Source: Streptomyces griseosporeus (lineage in GTDB: Bacteria; Actinomycetota; Actinomycetes; Streptomycetales; Streptomycetaceae). From it: a stretch of 64,000 nucleotides of DNA. The stretch lies in the NCBI RefSeq assembly GCF_014656055.1, contig NZ_BNBR01000003.1, forward strand, positions 248,001 through 312,000, given 5' to 3'. Positions 25,003 through 31,952 of the stretch are shown in pieces (positions within the stretch are counted from its first letter, which is position 1; every line of letters begins with the position of its first letter). The notes beneath the pieces are model-generated. The model saw nothing but the letters and a program-made list of their open reading frames with translations. It searched no databases and was not told where the DNA came from. Made by a program: the position numbers and the translations under genes.

Positions 25003-26166
25003 TCAGGTCAGCCCGGCCGCCCGGGCGCGTTCCACCGCCGGGCCGATGGCCTTGGCGACCGCCTCGACGTCCGCCTCGGTGGAGGTGTGGCCGAGGGAGA
25101 AGCGCAGGGTGCCGCGGGCCAGGTCGGGGTCGGTGCCGGTGGCCAGCAGGACATGGCTGGGCTGGGCGACGCCCGCGGTGCAGGCGGAGCCGGTGGAGCA
25201 CTCGATGCCCTGGGCGTCCAGCAGGAGCAGCAGGGAGTCGCCCTCGCAGCCGGGGAAGGTGAAGTGGGCGTTGGCGGGGAGGCGGTCCACCGGGTCCCCG
25301 CCGAGGATCGCGTCGGGTACGGCCGTACGGACGGCGTCGATCAGGGCGTCGCGCAGGCCGCCGATCTCCCGGGCGAACCACTCGCGCTGCTCGGCGGCGA
25401 GCCGGCCGGCGACCGCGAAGGAGGCGACGGCCGGGACGTCGAGGGTGCCGGAGCGGACGTGGCGCTCCTGGCCGCCGCCGTGCAGGACGGGCACGGGGCT
25501 GTACTCGCGGCCGAGGACGAGCGCGCCGATGCCGTACGGGCCGCCGATCTTGTGGCCGGAGACGGTCATCGCGGCGAGGCCGGAGGCGGCGAAGTCGACC
25601 GGGACCTGGCCGAAGGCCTGGACCGCGTCGGCGTGCAGCGGGACGCCGAACTCGGCGGCCGCGGCGGCCAGTCCGGCGACCGGCATGACCGTGCCGATCT
25701 CGTTGTTGGCCCACATCACGGTGGCGAGGGCGACGTCGTCGGGGTTGCGGGCGATGGCCTCGCGCAGCGCGTCGGCGTGGACGCGGCCGTGGGCGTCGAC
25801 CGGGAGGTACTCGACGGTGGCGCCCTCGTGCTCGCCCAGCCAGTGGACGGCGTCCAGCACGGCGTGGTGCTCGACGGGGCTGGCCAGCACCCGGGTGCGG
25901 GCCGGATCGGCGTCGCGGCGGGCCCAGAACAGCCCCTTGACCGCGAGGTTGTCGGCCTCGGTGCCGCCGGAGGTGAAGACGATCTCGCTGGGGCGGGCGC
26001 CGAGGGCTTCCGCGAGGGTCTCGCGGGCTTCCTCGACGGTGCGCCGGGCGCGGCGTCCGGATGCGTGCAGGGAGGACGCGTTGCCGGTGACGCTCAGCTG
26101 GGCGGTGAGTGCCTCGACCGCCTCGGGGAGCATCGGCGTGGTCGCGGCGTGGTCGAGGTAAGCCAT
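25003..26166 (-). CDS. Cysteine desulfurase (NifS/IscS-like, aminotransferase class V)
   Basis: 387 residues, MAYLDHAATTPMLPEAVEAL at the start. The PLP lysine is in VSGHKIGGPYGIGAL, the His of the active site in VEHHAVLDAV, and the persulfide cysteine in CSTGSACTAGVAQPSHVL. It turns cysteine into alanine and delivers sulfur for tRNA thiolation, Fe-S clusters and possibly the thiazole of thiamine. MnmA, a likely acceptor, is encoded just downstream on the same strand. A plus-strand TPP riboswitch ends 25 nt from its stop codon and points into it. Confidence 0.96.
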   Translation of the reverse strand: MAYLDHAATTPMLPEAVEALTAQLSVTGNASSLHASGRRARRTVEEARETLAEALGARPSEIVFTSGGTEADNLAVKGLFWARRDADPARTRVLASPVEHHAVLDAVHWLGEHEGATVEYLPVDAHGRVHADALREAIARNPDDVALATVMWANNEIGTVMPVAGLAAAAAEFGVPLHADAVQAFGQVPVDFAASGLAAMTVSGHKIGGPYGIGALVLGREYSPVPVLHGGGQERHVRSGTLDVPAVASFAVAGRLAAEQREWFAREIGGLRDALIDAVRTAVPDAILGGDPVDRLPANAHFTFPGCEGDSLLLLLDAQGIECSTGSACTAGVAQPSHVLLATGTDPDLARGTLRFSLGHTSTEADVEAVAKAIGPAVERARAAGLT

Positions 26167-26236
26167 GGTGTGGCCGATTCTACGGGGCCGCCGGCGGTCA
26201 CCCGGCGGCGAGAGCCGGCCTGCCGCGGGGGCCGGC

Positions 26237-26503
26237 CTAGAAGCTCCAGGAGACCGTGTGGTCCGCCTGCATGAAGGCGAGCAGCACCGCGAGGTCGGCG
26301 ATGCCGAGGCCGAGGCCGAGCAGGGCGCGTCCGCGGCGGTTGGTGCCGCGCCACAGGGCGATCGAGGCCAGCACGATGGCGATCGGGCCGAGGAAGAGGT
26401 TCAGGACGAGCAGGCCCAGCAGGCCGAGGATGAAGGACGCGACGGCCATGCCGTCGGTGTCGCGGATACCGGTGCGGCGTGTGGCCGGTGCGGTGAGGTG
26501 CAT
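26237..26503 (-). CDS. DUF4190 small membrane protein
   Basis: 88 residues. After a short polar start (MHLTAPATRRTGIRDTDG) come two hydrophobic hairpins: MAVASFILGLLGLLVLNLF with LGPIAIVLASIALWR, then GRALLGLGLGIADLAVLLAF. The ASFILGLLG...GPIAIVLASIAL pattern is that of DUF4190. The function is unknown. It probably forms one transcript with the upstream 55-aa membrane protein, 53 nt away. Confidence 0.85.
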   Translation of the reverse strand: MHLTAPATRRTGIRDTDGMAVASFILGLLGLLVLNLFLGPIAIVLASIALWRGTNRRGRALLGLGLGIADLAVLLAFMQADHTVSWSF

Positions 26504-26556
26504 GACGGGTCAGCTCCCGACGGTCGGTGGGTGGTCGGTCGGACAGGGTGGCCGGC

Positions 26557-26724
26557 TCAGTGGGCCGACGTGCCGCGGCGGCGGGCGTGGCGCTCGCGCA
26601 GCGCGAAGACCCCGAGCCAGGCGGCGATGACGGCGGCCGCGACGAGCGTGAAGGTCAGCGGTGCGTGCGCCACGGTGCCCATCACGACGCCGAGCAGCAG
26701 GAGTGCGGCGACGAGGAACAGCAT
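26557..26724 (-). CDS. Very small two-TM membrane protein
   Basis: 55 residues from ATG 26724, with GGAGGGGGAT about 9 nt upstream. It has two hydrophobic segments (LFLVAALLLLGVVMGTVAHA and FTLVAAAVIAAWLGVFAL) followed by a basic tail RERHARRRGTSAH. No family is recognised. It is divergent from the TetR gene, and the shared 122-bp region carries repeated GAACrGTTGT motifs, so it is a likely target of that regulator. Confidence 0.7.
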   Translation of the reverse strand: MLFLVAALLLLGVVMGTVAHAPLTFTLVAAAVIAAWLGVFALRERHARRRGTSAH

Positions 26725-26755
26725 TGGGACGGATCCCCCTCCGTGAAGTTTCGGT

Positions 26756-26840
26756 GAACGGTTGTAGTAACACTTGTTCACTGACTACCCAGTCTAGCGC
26801 GTCGCACGGCTTTCCAATTCCAGAGAACAGTTGTTAACTG
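26756..26840. promoter_or_regulatory. Repeated operator-like sites between the TetR gene and the small membrane gene
   Basis: GAACGGTTGT (26756-26765) is followed after 4 nt by ACACTTGTTC (26770-26779), an inverted repeat matching at 7 of 10 positions, with GTGAAC/GTTCAC at its edges. A second copy of the half-site, GAACAGTTGT (26825-26834), overlaps a perfect palindrome CAGTT-GTT-AACTG (26828-26840) just 6 nt before the TetR ATG. Two related sites in a divergent promoter region suit autoregulation plus control of the small membrane genes. Confidence 0.5.
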
Positions 26841-26846
26841 CATGGC

Positions 26847-27476
26847 ATGAGTCACACCCTCGGCATCCGGCAGGCGCAGAAGCAGAAGACCCGTCAGGCG
26901 CTCCAGGACGCGGCCTTGCAGCTGCTGGAGGAGCAGAGCCTGAGCAGCCTGGGCCTGCGCGAGGTCACCCGCGCCGTCGGCGTCGCCCCGACCGCCTTCT
27001 ACCGGCACTTCCGGTCCACGGCGGACCTGGGTGTGGCCCTGGTCGAGGAGGCGCTGGGCAGCCTGCACCCGATGATCCGGACGACGGTGTCCACGGCGGG
27101 CGACAGTGCGGAGCGCATCGAGCGCGCCGTCGAGCTGATCGCCCGTCATGTGGACGCGTACCCCGCACACGTGAGATTCATCGCCCGGGAACGGCACGGC
27201 GGCGTCCAGCCGGTGCGGGAGGCCATCCGCGACCAACTGGCCCGGTTCGCCGAGGAGGTGCGGGCCGAGCTGGCCAAGGACCCGGTCTCCGCGGGCTGGA
27301 GCGACGACGACCTGCTGATGCTCGCCCACCTCTACGTCGACCAGATGCTCAGCACCGCCTCCCTCTTCCTGGAGACCCTGGACGCCCCCGAGGACGAGCG
27401 GGCCCGGGTCGCCGGCCTGGCCCGTCGCCGGCTGCGCCTGATCAGCCTCGGCCGCCTGCACTGGAACGGCGGCTGA
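26847..27476 (+). CDS. TetR/AcrR-family regulator (FabR/DesT-like N-terminus)
   Basis: 209 residues. The DNA-binding domain is residues about 8-58: RQAQKQKTRQALQDAALQLL then LGLREVTRAVGVAPTAFYRH. This resembles FabR/DesT-type regulators of unsaturated fatty-acid synthesis. The ligand domain is helical and ends LRLISLGRLHWNGG. No fatty-acid gene is adjacent; the divergent 55-aa and DUF4190 membrane proteins are the closest candidate targets. The ligand is unknown. Confidence 0.9.
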   Translation: MSHTLGIRQAQKQKTRQALQDAALQLLEEQSLSSLGLREVTRAVGVAPTAFYRHFRSTADLGVALVEEALGSLHPMIRTTVSTAGDSAERIERAVELIARHVDAYPAHVRFIARERHGGVQPVREAIRDQLARFAEEVRAELAKDPVSAGWSDDDLLMLAHLYVDQMLSTASLFLETLDAPEDERARVAGLARRRLRLISLGRLHWNGG

Positions 27477-27490
27477 CGGCGGCCCGGGGT

Positions 27491-28462
27491 TCAGGAAGCC
27501 GCCGGACCGCCGTACAGCCGCGCCACGGACGCCGCCGCCCGGGCGAGTTCGGCGCGGACCTCGGGCGGTGAGAGGACCTCCACGCGGTCGGAGAAGGCGA
27601 GGAGCTGGCGGGCCTCGCGGACGATGCCGTACGACAGGCGGGCGGTGACCCACTCGCTCGTCCCGTCGTCGTCGGGCAGGTCGACCAGCGAGGCGGCCGT
27701 CATCCGCTGGAACATGCCGAGCCGGTCGCGCCGCACCCGCACGGTCACCTCCAGGCCGCCCGGCCGGTCCTCGACCTGACGGCGCAGCACCTCCCAGGCG
27801 TCGGCCAGCTCGACACCCGGACGGCGCCGTACGGGGTCGTCGAGGACGGTCGCCGAGCGCACCCGGTCGGCGCGGAACAGCTGCGGCTTCGCCCGCCGGT
27901 CGGCGACGAGGTACCAGACGCCCGCCTTGGAGACCAGCCCGTAGGGGTCGACGGTGTACGTCCGGTCCGCGCTCTGACCGCTGTGCCGGTAACGCAGCCG
28001 CAGGCGCCGGTCGGTGAAGACGGCGTCCTGGAGCACGTCCAGGTCGACGGCCTGCCGCGGGCCGCCGCGCCAGCGGGTGGCGTCGACCAGGATGCGCCGG
28101 CTGGTGACCTCCGCGGCCGGGCGGTACGGCGCCGGAAGCGCGGCCATCACCTTGCGCAGCGCCGAACCGAGCGCCGCGTCCAGGCCGAGCGCGGCGTGCG
28201 CGCCCTGCGCGGCGAGGATGAACAGCGCGCGGGACTCGTCGGCGGTCAGTCCGGTGACGTCGGTGCGGAAACCGGCGAGGAGTTCGATGCCGCCGTGCCG
28301 GCCGCGCTCGGCGTACACGGGGACGCCGGAGGCGGACAGGGCCTCGATGTCGCGGTAGATCGTGCGGACCGACACCTCCAGCCGGTCGGCGAGTTCACGG
28401 GCGGGGACCCGGCCGCGGGTCTGCAGGAGCAGCAGGATCGACAGCAGGCGGTCGGACTTCAC
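27491..28462 (-). CDS. WYL-domain HTH regulator (YafY/DeoR-like)
   Basis: 323 residues from GTG 28462 (KSDRLLSILLLLQTRGRVPA). It has an N-terminal winged HTH (ARELADRLEVSVRTIYRDIE), a WYL domain with the YGLVSKAGVWYLVADRR signature (residues about 185-201), and a WCX C-terminal domain. These proteins commonly repress the divergent neighbouring gene. Here that is a TIGR03086 protein, and a perfect 5-bp-arm palindrome lies in the 101-bp gap. Confidence 0.92.
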   Translation of the reverse strand: MKSDRLLSILLLLQTRGRVPARELADRLEVSVRTIYRDIEALSASGVPVYAERGRHGGIELLAGFRTDVTGLTADESRALFILAAQGAHAALGLDAALGSALRKVMAALPAPYRPAAEVTSRRILVDATRWRGGPRQAVDLDVLQDAVFTDRRLRLRYRHSGQSADRTYTVDPYGLVSKAGVWYLVADRRAKPQLFRADRVRSATVLDDPVRRRPGVELADAWEVLRRQVEDRPGGLEVTVRVRRDRLGMFQRMTAASLVDLPDDDGTSEWVTARLSYGIVREARQLLAFSDRVEVLSPPEVRAELARAAASVARLYGGPAAS

Positions 28463-28501
28463 GGCCCCAGCATCCCGCCGCCGGAGAACCCGGCGCAAAT
28501 G

Positions 28502-28518
28502 CTGACGGGAACTGTCAG
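28502..28518. promoter_or_regulatory. Probable operator of the WYL regulator
   Basis: CTGAC-GGGAACT-GTCAG sits in the middle of the divergent promoter region between the WYL regulator and the TIGR03086 gene. The TGACA/TGTCA half-site type is what I expect for YafY-like regulators. It is 46 bp upstream of the TIGR03086 ATG. Confidence 0.55.
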
Positions 28519-28563
28519 GTTATGGGCCGAGTATCGGCGTACCGACCGAGAGAGAGGTACCCG

Positions 28564-29151
28564 ATGAACACCATCGACCCGCGCCCCGTCTACGCCCGCG
28601 CCACCGAGCAGGCCGCCGCCCTGATCCGCGCCGTCCGGCCCGAGCAGCTGGAGCGGCCCACCCCCTGTACCGAGTTCGACGTGCGGCGGCTGCTGAGCCA
28701 CATGGTCGGCGGCACGCTGCGGATCGCGGTGGTGGGCGAGGGCGGCGACGGCATGGCCGTACGGCCGTTCGCGGAGGGAGTTGCGGACACCGGCTGGCCG
28801 GAGGCGTACGACGAGGTCCGCACGCGGGCGCTGAAGGCCTGGGCGTCGGACGAGCGGATGGACGCGCCGGTGCGGGTGCCGTGGGGCGAGGTGCCGGGCC
28901 GGCAGGCGCTGTCGGGGTACGTGATGGAGATCGTCACGCACACCTGGGACCTGTCCGAGGCGGTCGGCCACCCGCTGGAACTCGACCCGGAACCGGCCGG
29001 GTTCGCCCTGGCCACCGCCGAGCGCGTGCTGCCGCCGACCCGGCGCGGCGGCGAGACGCCGTTCGAGGCGGTGCGGCCCGCCCCCGAGGGGGCGGACGTC
29101 TACGCCCGGCTCGCGGCCTGGCTGGGCCGCGCGCCGCTCAGCCGAGTCTGA
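28564..29151 (+). CDS. TIGR03086-type metal-binding protein (DinB/mycothiol-dependent maleylpyruvate isomerase superfamily)
   Basis: 195 residues from ATG 28564, with GAGAGAGG upstream. The N-terminal four-helix bundle has the usual TPCTEFDVRRLLSHMVGGTL block (His metal ligand) and a second His in MEIVTHTWDLSEAVGH. Relatives use mycothiol or bacillithiol as cofactor in isomerase or transferase reactions; the reaction here is unknown. The gene is divergent from the WYL regulator. Its 3' end overlaps the thioesterase gene tail to tail by 14 bp. Confidence 0.88.
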   Translation: MNTIDPRPVYARATEQAAALIRAVRPEQLERPTPCTEFDVRRLLSHMVGGTLRIAVVGEGGDGMAVRPFAEGVADTGWPEAYDEVRTRALKAWASDERMDAPVRVPWGEVPGRQALSGYVMEIVTHTWDLSEAVGHPLELDPEPAGFALATAERVLPPTRRGGETPFEAVRPAPEGADVYARLAAWLGRAPLSRV

Positions 29152-29998
29152 CGCGGGCCAGTTGCCGGGACTGGGCCACCAGCCGGTCGGCGCTGTCCCA
29201 GACCTCGGCGTCCTCCTCCAGGAAGCCGCCGGCGAGGTTGCGGGTGGTGATCGAGACGCGCAGCGGGCCCGGTGCCGGGCGGCAGCGGACGTGGACGGTC
29301 AGCTCGACCGTGGGCACCCAGCCGGACAGGCCGATCTCGAAGGCGGTGGGCGGGAGGGCGTCCACCGCGAGGAGCAGGGAGAGCGGGTCGGGGTCGCGGC
29401 CGTCGGCCAGCCCGAACCAGGCCCGCATCTCGCCCTTCCCGGACGGCTGTCCGAGCGCCCAGCCCAGGGTGGCGGGGTCGAGCTTGAGCATCAGCCGGTC
29501 GGTGATGGCGGAGCTGCCGGGCACCGGCGCCGGCCCGTCCTCGGGGCCGAAACACTGCTCCATGGGCGGGATGGCCGGCGGCTTCGCCGTGGTGCGCACG
29601 TCGTCGGGCAGGGTGTCCAGGTCGCCGTAGGAGGCGAGGACGCGGATCCGCTCGACCTCGGTGCCGTCCTCGGCGTACTGGAAGAGGGAGGCCTGGCCGG
29701 TGGAGAGGGTGCGGCCGGTGCGCACCACGTCCGTGCGGACCACCGCGGGGCCCGGCTGGGACGCGGTGAGGTAGTGCGCGGAGATGGTGAACGGGTCGGC
29801 GTGCGGCAGGGCGTCCGCGAGGGCACGGCCCAGGACGGCCAGCAGATAGCCGCCGTTGACGGCGTTGATGATCGTCCAGCCGGCCGAGAGGTCGATGTCG
29901 TAGAAACCGGGCTCTCGGCGGGTGACGGCCGTGTCCCGGTCGAACTCGCTGTCGCCGATCACGGCCCGCTCGGCCGCGGCGGAAGCTGCTTCTGGCAT
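29138..29998 (-). CDS. Double-hotdog acyl-CoA thioesterase family protein
   Basis: 286 residues from ATG 29998. It has two hotdog halves, the first with GWTIINAVNGGYLLAVLGRAL and FTISAHYLTASQPGPAV, the second with LPPTAFEIGLSGWVPTVELT and ending DRLVAQSRQLARVRLG. This matches the TesB-like/4HBT_3 group that hydrolyses acyl-CoA. The substrate is unknown. The promoter region holds the palindrome AAGC-GGTA-GCTT, a possible operator. Confidence 0.85.
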   Translation of the reverse strand: MPEAASAAAERAVIGDSEFDRDTAVTRREPGFYDIDLSAGWTIINAVNGGYLLAVLGRALADALPHADPFTISAHYLTASQPGPAVVRTDVVRTGRTLSTGQASLFQYAEDGTEVERIRVLASYGDLDTLPDDVRTTAKPPAIPPMEQCFGPEDGPAPVPGSSAITDRLMLKLDPATLGWALGQPSGKGEMRAWFGLADGRDPDPLSLLLAVDALPPTAFEIGLSGWVPTVELTVHVRCRPAPGPLRVSITTRNLAGGFLEEDAEVWDSADRLVAQSRQLARVRLG

Positions 29999-30025
29999 GG
30001 CTGAACATTACAACGAGAAAATACT

Positions 30026-30037
30026 AAGCGGTAGCTT
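30026..30037. promoter_or_regulatory. Short palindrome upstream of the thioesterase gene
   Basis: AAGC-GGTA-GCTT within an AT-rich patch (29 to 39 bp upstream of the thioesterase ATG), in the divergent gap with the esterase gene. AT-rich sequence stands out in this GC-rich genome and suggests a promoter/operator. Confidence 0.3.
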
Positions 30038-30096
30038 TTTGCGTGAGATGCAGCCCAGTGGTGAACCCCGGGCCCTGGCTTTCCCTCTCCTGGGAC

Positions 30097-31326
30097 ATGA
30101 GCCTGACCGGGACTCCCTTCCTCGCCACGCTGATCGTGCTGGCCGTCGTCGCCCTGGCGCTGCCGCTGGCCCTGTGGTCACGACTGCGCGGGCCGCGCCC
30201 GCTGCGCGCCGCGGCCCGCGTGCTGATGCTCCTGTTCGCCCAGCTCACCGCCGTCGCCCTGGTCTTCACGCTGGTCAACAACGCCAACAACCTGTACGAC
30301 ACCTGGGGCGACCTGCTCGGCACCGGCGGCCATGTGCAGCGGGCGGAGGACCTGGGCGCCGACGGCAAGGGCGGTATCGCCCCGGAGAAGCTGCCCAAGG
30401 TGAAGCAGACGTTCCGGCAGGCGAAGGGCCCCGGGATGCACGCGGCCGGCGGTGTCCGGGTCACCCAGCTCAAGGGGCGCATCTCGGGCGTGACCGCGGA
30501 GGTGTACGTCTGGCTGCCACCGCAGTACGACGACCCGGCCTACCGCGACCGCACCTTCCCCGTCGTGGAGCTGCTGCCGGGCTACCCGGGCTCCGCCAAG
30601 GCCTGGTTCGGCTCCCTGAAGGCGCACGAGCAGCTGCTGCCGCTGATGCGCTCCGGCCGGATCGCGCCGTTCATCCTGGTCGCGCCCCGCACCAACCTGC
30701 TGGCGGGCCGGGACACCGGCTGCGCCAACGTCCCCGGCCGGGTCAACGCCGACAGCTGGCTGAGCCTCGACGTGCCGAAGATGGTCATGGACAACTTCCG
30801 CGCCCGGCCCGCCCCGGCCGGCTGGGCGGTCGCCGGGTACTCCGCGGGCGCGCACTGCGCGGCCAAGCTGGCCGTCGCCCACCCGGACCGCTACCGGGCG
30901 GCGGTGAGCATGTCCGGCTACAACGACCCGATCGGAGAGAGCGGTTCGCTCGCCGCGCGCACGCCCGCGCTGCGCGCCGCGAACAACCCGTACCTGCTGC
31001 TGCAGAAGGCGGCCGTGCCGCCGCGCGTCGCGCTGTACGTCTCCGGGCAGCCGCACGACGGGTACGAGGCCGGCCTGGCCCTGGCGCGGCTCGCGAAGGC
31101 GCCGACCACCGTGCGCGTGGTGTACCTGCCGCGCAGCGCCGGCGGCCACACGATGGGACTGTGGCGGCCGCAGGTGGTCCCGGCGTTCCGCTGGCTCACC
31201 GAGCAGCTGGACGGCCGGCCCCCCGCCCCCGGGGCTACTCCTCCCGCACGGTCGAGCGCCGGTTCCACGCCCGCGGAGCCCGCCAGTGGTACCGCATCGC
31301 CAGCAGGCGCAGCACGAACGCGGTGA
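30097..31326 (+). CDS. Membrane-anchored esterase (antigen 85/esterase D-like alpha/beta hydrolase)
   Basis: 409 residues from ATG 30097 (MSLTGTPFLATLIVLAVVAL); an in-frame ATG at 30043 would add 18 residues. Two N-terminal TMs (residues 8-28 and 40-62) precede an extracytoplasmic esterase domain. It has VVELLPGYPGSAKAWFG, nucleophile elbow VAGYSAGAHCAA, and the late Asp and His in GQPHDGYEAGLAL and SAGGHTMGLWRPQ. The C-terminal 35 residues are Pro/Ala/Ser-rich. Such proteins act on acyl esters of the envelope or secreted substrates. The 3' end overlaps the TRIC channel gene tail to tail by 92 bp. Confidence 0.85.
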   Translation: MSLTGTPFLATLIVLAVVALALPLALWSRLRGPRPLRAAARVLMLLFAQLTAVALVFTLVNNANNLYDTWGDLLGTGGHVQRAEDLGADGKGGIAPEKLPKVKQTFRQAKGPGMHAAGGVRVTQLKGRISGVTAEVYVWLPPQYDDPAYRDRTFPVVELLPGYPGSAKAWFGSLKAHEQLLPLMRSGRIAPFILVAPRTNLLAGRDTGCANVPGRVNADSWLSLDVPKMVMDNFRARPAPAGWAVAGYSAGAHCAAKLAVAHPDRYRAAVSMSGYNDPIGESGSLAARTPALRAANNPYLLLQKAAVPPRVALYVSGQPHDGYEAGLALARLAKAPTTVRVVYLPRSAGGHTMGLWRPQVVPAFRWLTEQLDGRPPAPGATPPARSSAGSTPAEPASGTASPAGAARTR

Positions 31327-31888
31327 CGGCGGCGAGCGCGCTGGCGGTCGGGGTCAGGGCGTCGTAGCGGATGCACACGACGACCATCGTGGCGCCGACC
31401 ATGGCGGGCACCGCGTACAGGTCGCGGTCCCAGCGCAGCAGCGACGGCACCTCGTTGGCGAGGACGTCGCGCAGCACACCGCCGCCGACGGCCGTGGCGA
31501 GCCCGAGCGCCGCGGACTGGGTGAGGCCGAGCCCGTAGTCGTACGCCTTGGTGGTGCCCGCGACACAGAACAGGCCGAGCCCGGCCGCGTCGAAGACGTT
31601 GACGCCGGTCTGGATGCGCTCCACGTGGGGGTGGAGGAAGAAGACCAGCAGGGCCGCGAGCAGCGGCGTCACGAAGTACCCGAGGTCCGTGAAGGCGGCG
31701 GGGGGTACGGCGCCGATGATCAGGTCGCGGAACAGCCCGCCGCCGAGCGCGGTGACCTCGGCGAGGACGGCGATGCCGAAGACGTCGAAGTTCTTGCGGA
31801 CGGCCAGCAGCGCGCCGGAGATGGCGAAGACGAAGATGCCGACCAGGTCGAGGGTGTGCTGGACGGACGGGCTGAAGAACTGGTACAC
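31235..31888 (-). CDS. Trimeric intracellular cation (TRIC) channel family protein
   Basis: 217 residues from GTG 31888. Six to seven TMs arranged as two repeats, each with the glycine-rich bend: AISGALLAVRKNFDVFGIAV...ALGGGLFRDLIIG and GLATAVGGGVLRDVLANEVP. This is the UPF0126/TRIC pattern; prokaryotic members form trimeric cation (K+) channels. Length fits the family. It has its own start upstream of the terminator hairpin of the peptide ABC operon. Confidence 0.93.
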   Translation of the reverse strand: MYQFFSPSVQHTLDLVGIFVFAISGALLAVRKNFDVFGIAVLAEVTALGGGLFRDLIIGAVPPAAFTDLGYFVTPLLAALLVFFLHPHVERIQTGVNVFDAAGLGLFCVAGTTKAYDYGLGLTQSAALGLATAVGGGVLRDVLANEVPSLLRWDRDLYAVPAMVGATMVVVCIRYDALTPTASALAAVTAFVLRLLAMRYHWRAPRAWNRRSTVREE

Positions 31889-31913
31889 CCCAGCATTCTC
31901 ACCCGACGACGAA

Positions 31914-31940
31914 CCCCCGCCTTACAAAGCAAGGCGGGGG
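31914..31940 (-). terminator. Hairpin terminator of the peptide ABC operon
   Basis: Perfect 10-bp arms CCCCCGCCTT and AAGGCGGGGG around a 7-nt loop, 13 nt downstream of the last ATPase stop codon (31953) on the minus strand. A weak T-containing tract follows. It also lies just upstream of the TRIC start (31888). Confidence 0.75.
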
Positions 31941-31952
31941 CTCGGGGTGTAG

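Noticed and set aside
24979..26274. A plus-strand open frame starting with GTG right after the TPP riboswitch, which would give it a sense target
   Set aside because: It is the shadow of the cysteine desulfurase gene: Gly/Ala/Asp-rich composition, no domain and no ribosome site. I therefore regard the riboswitch as lacking a sense gene.
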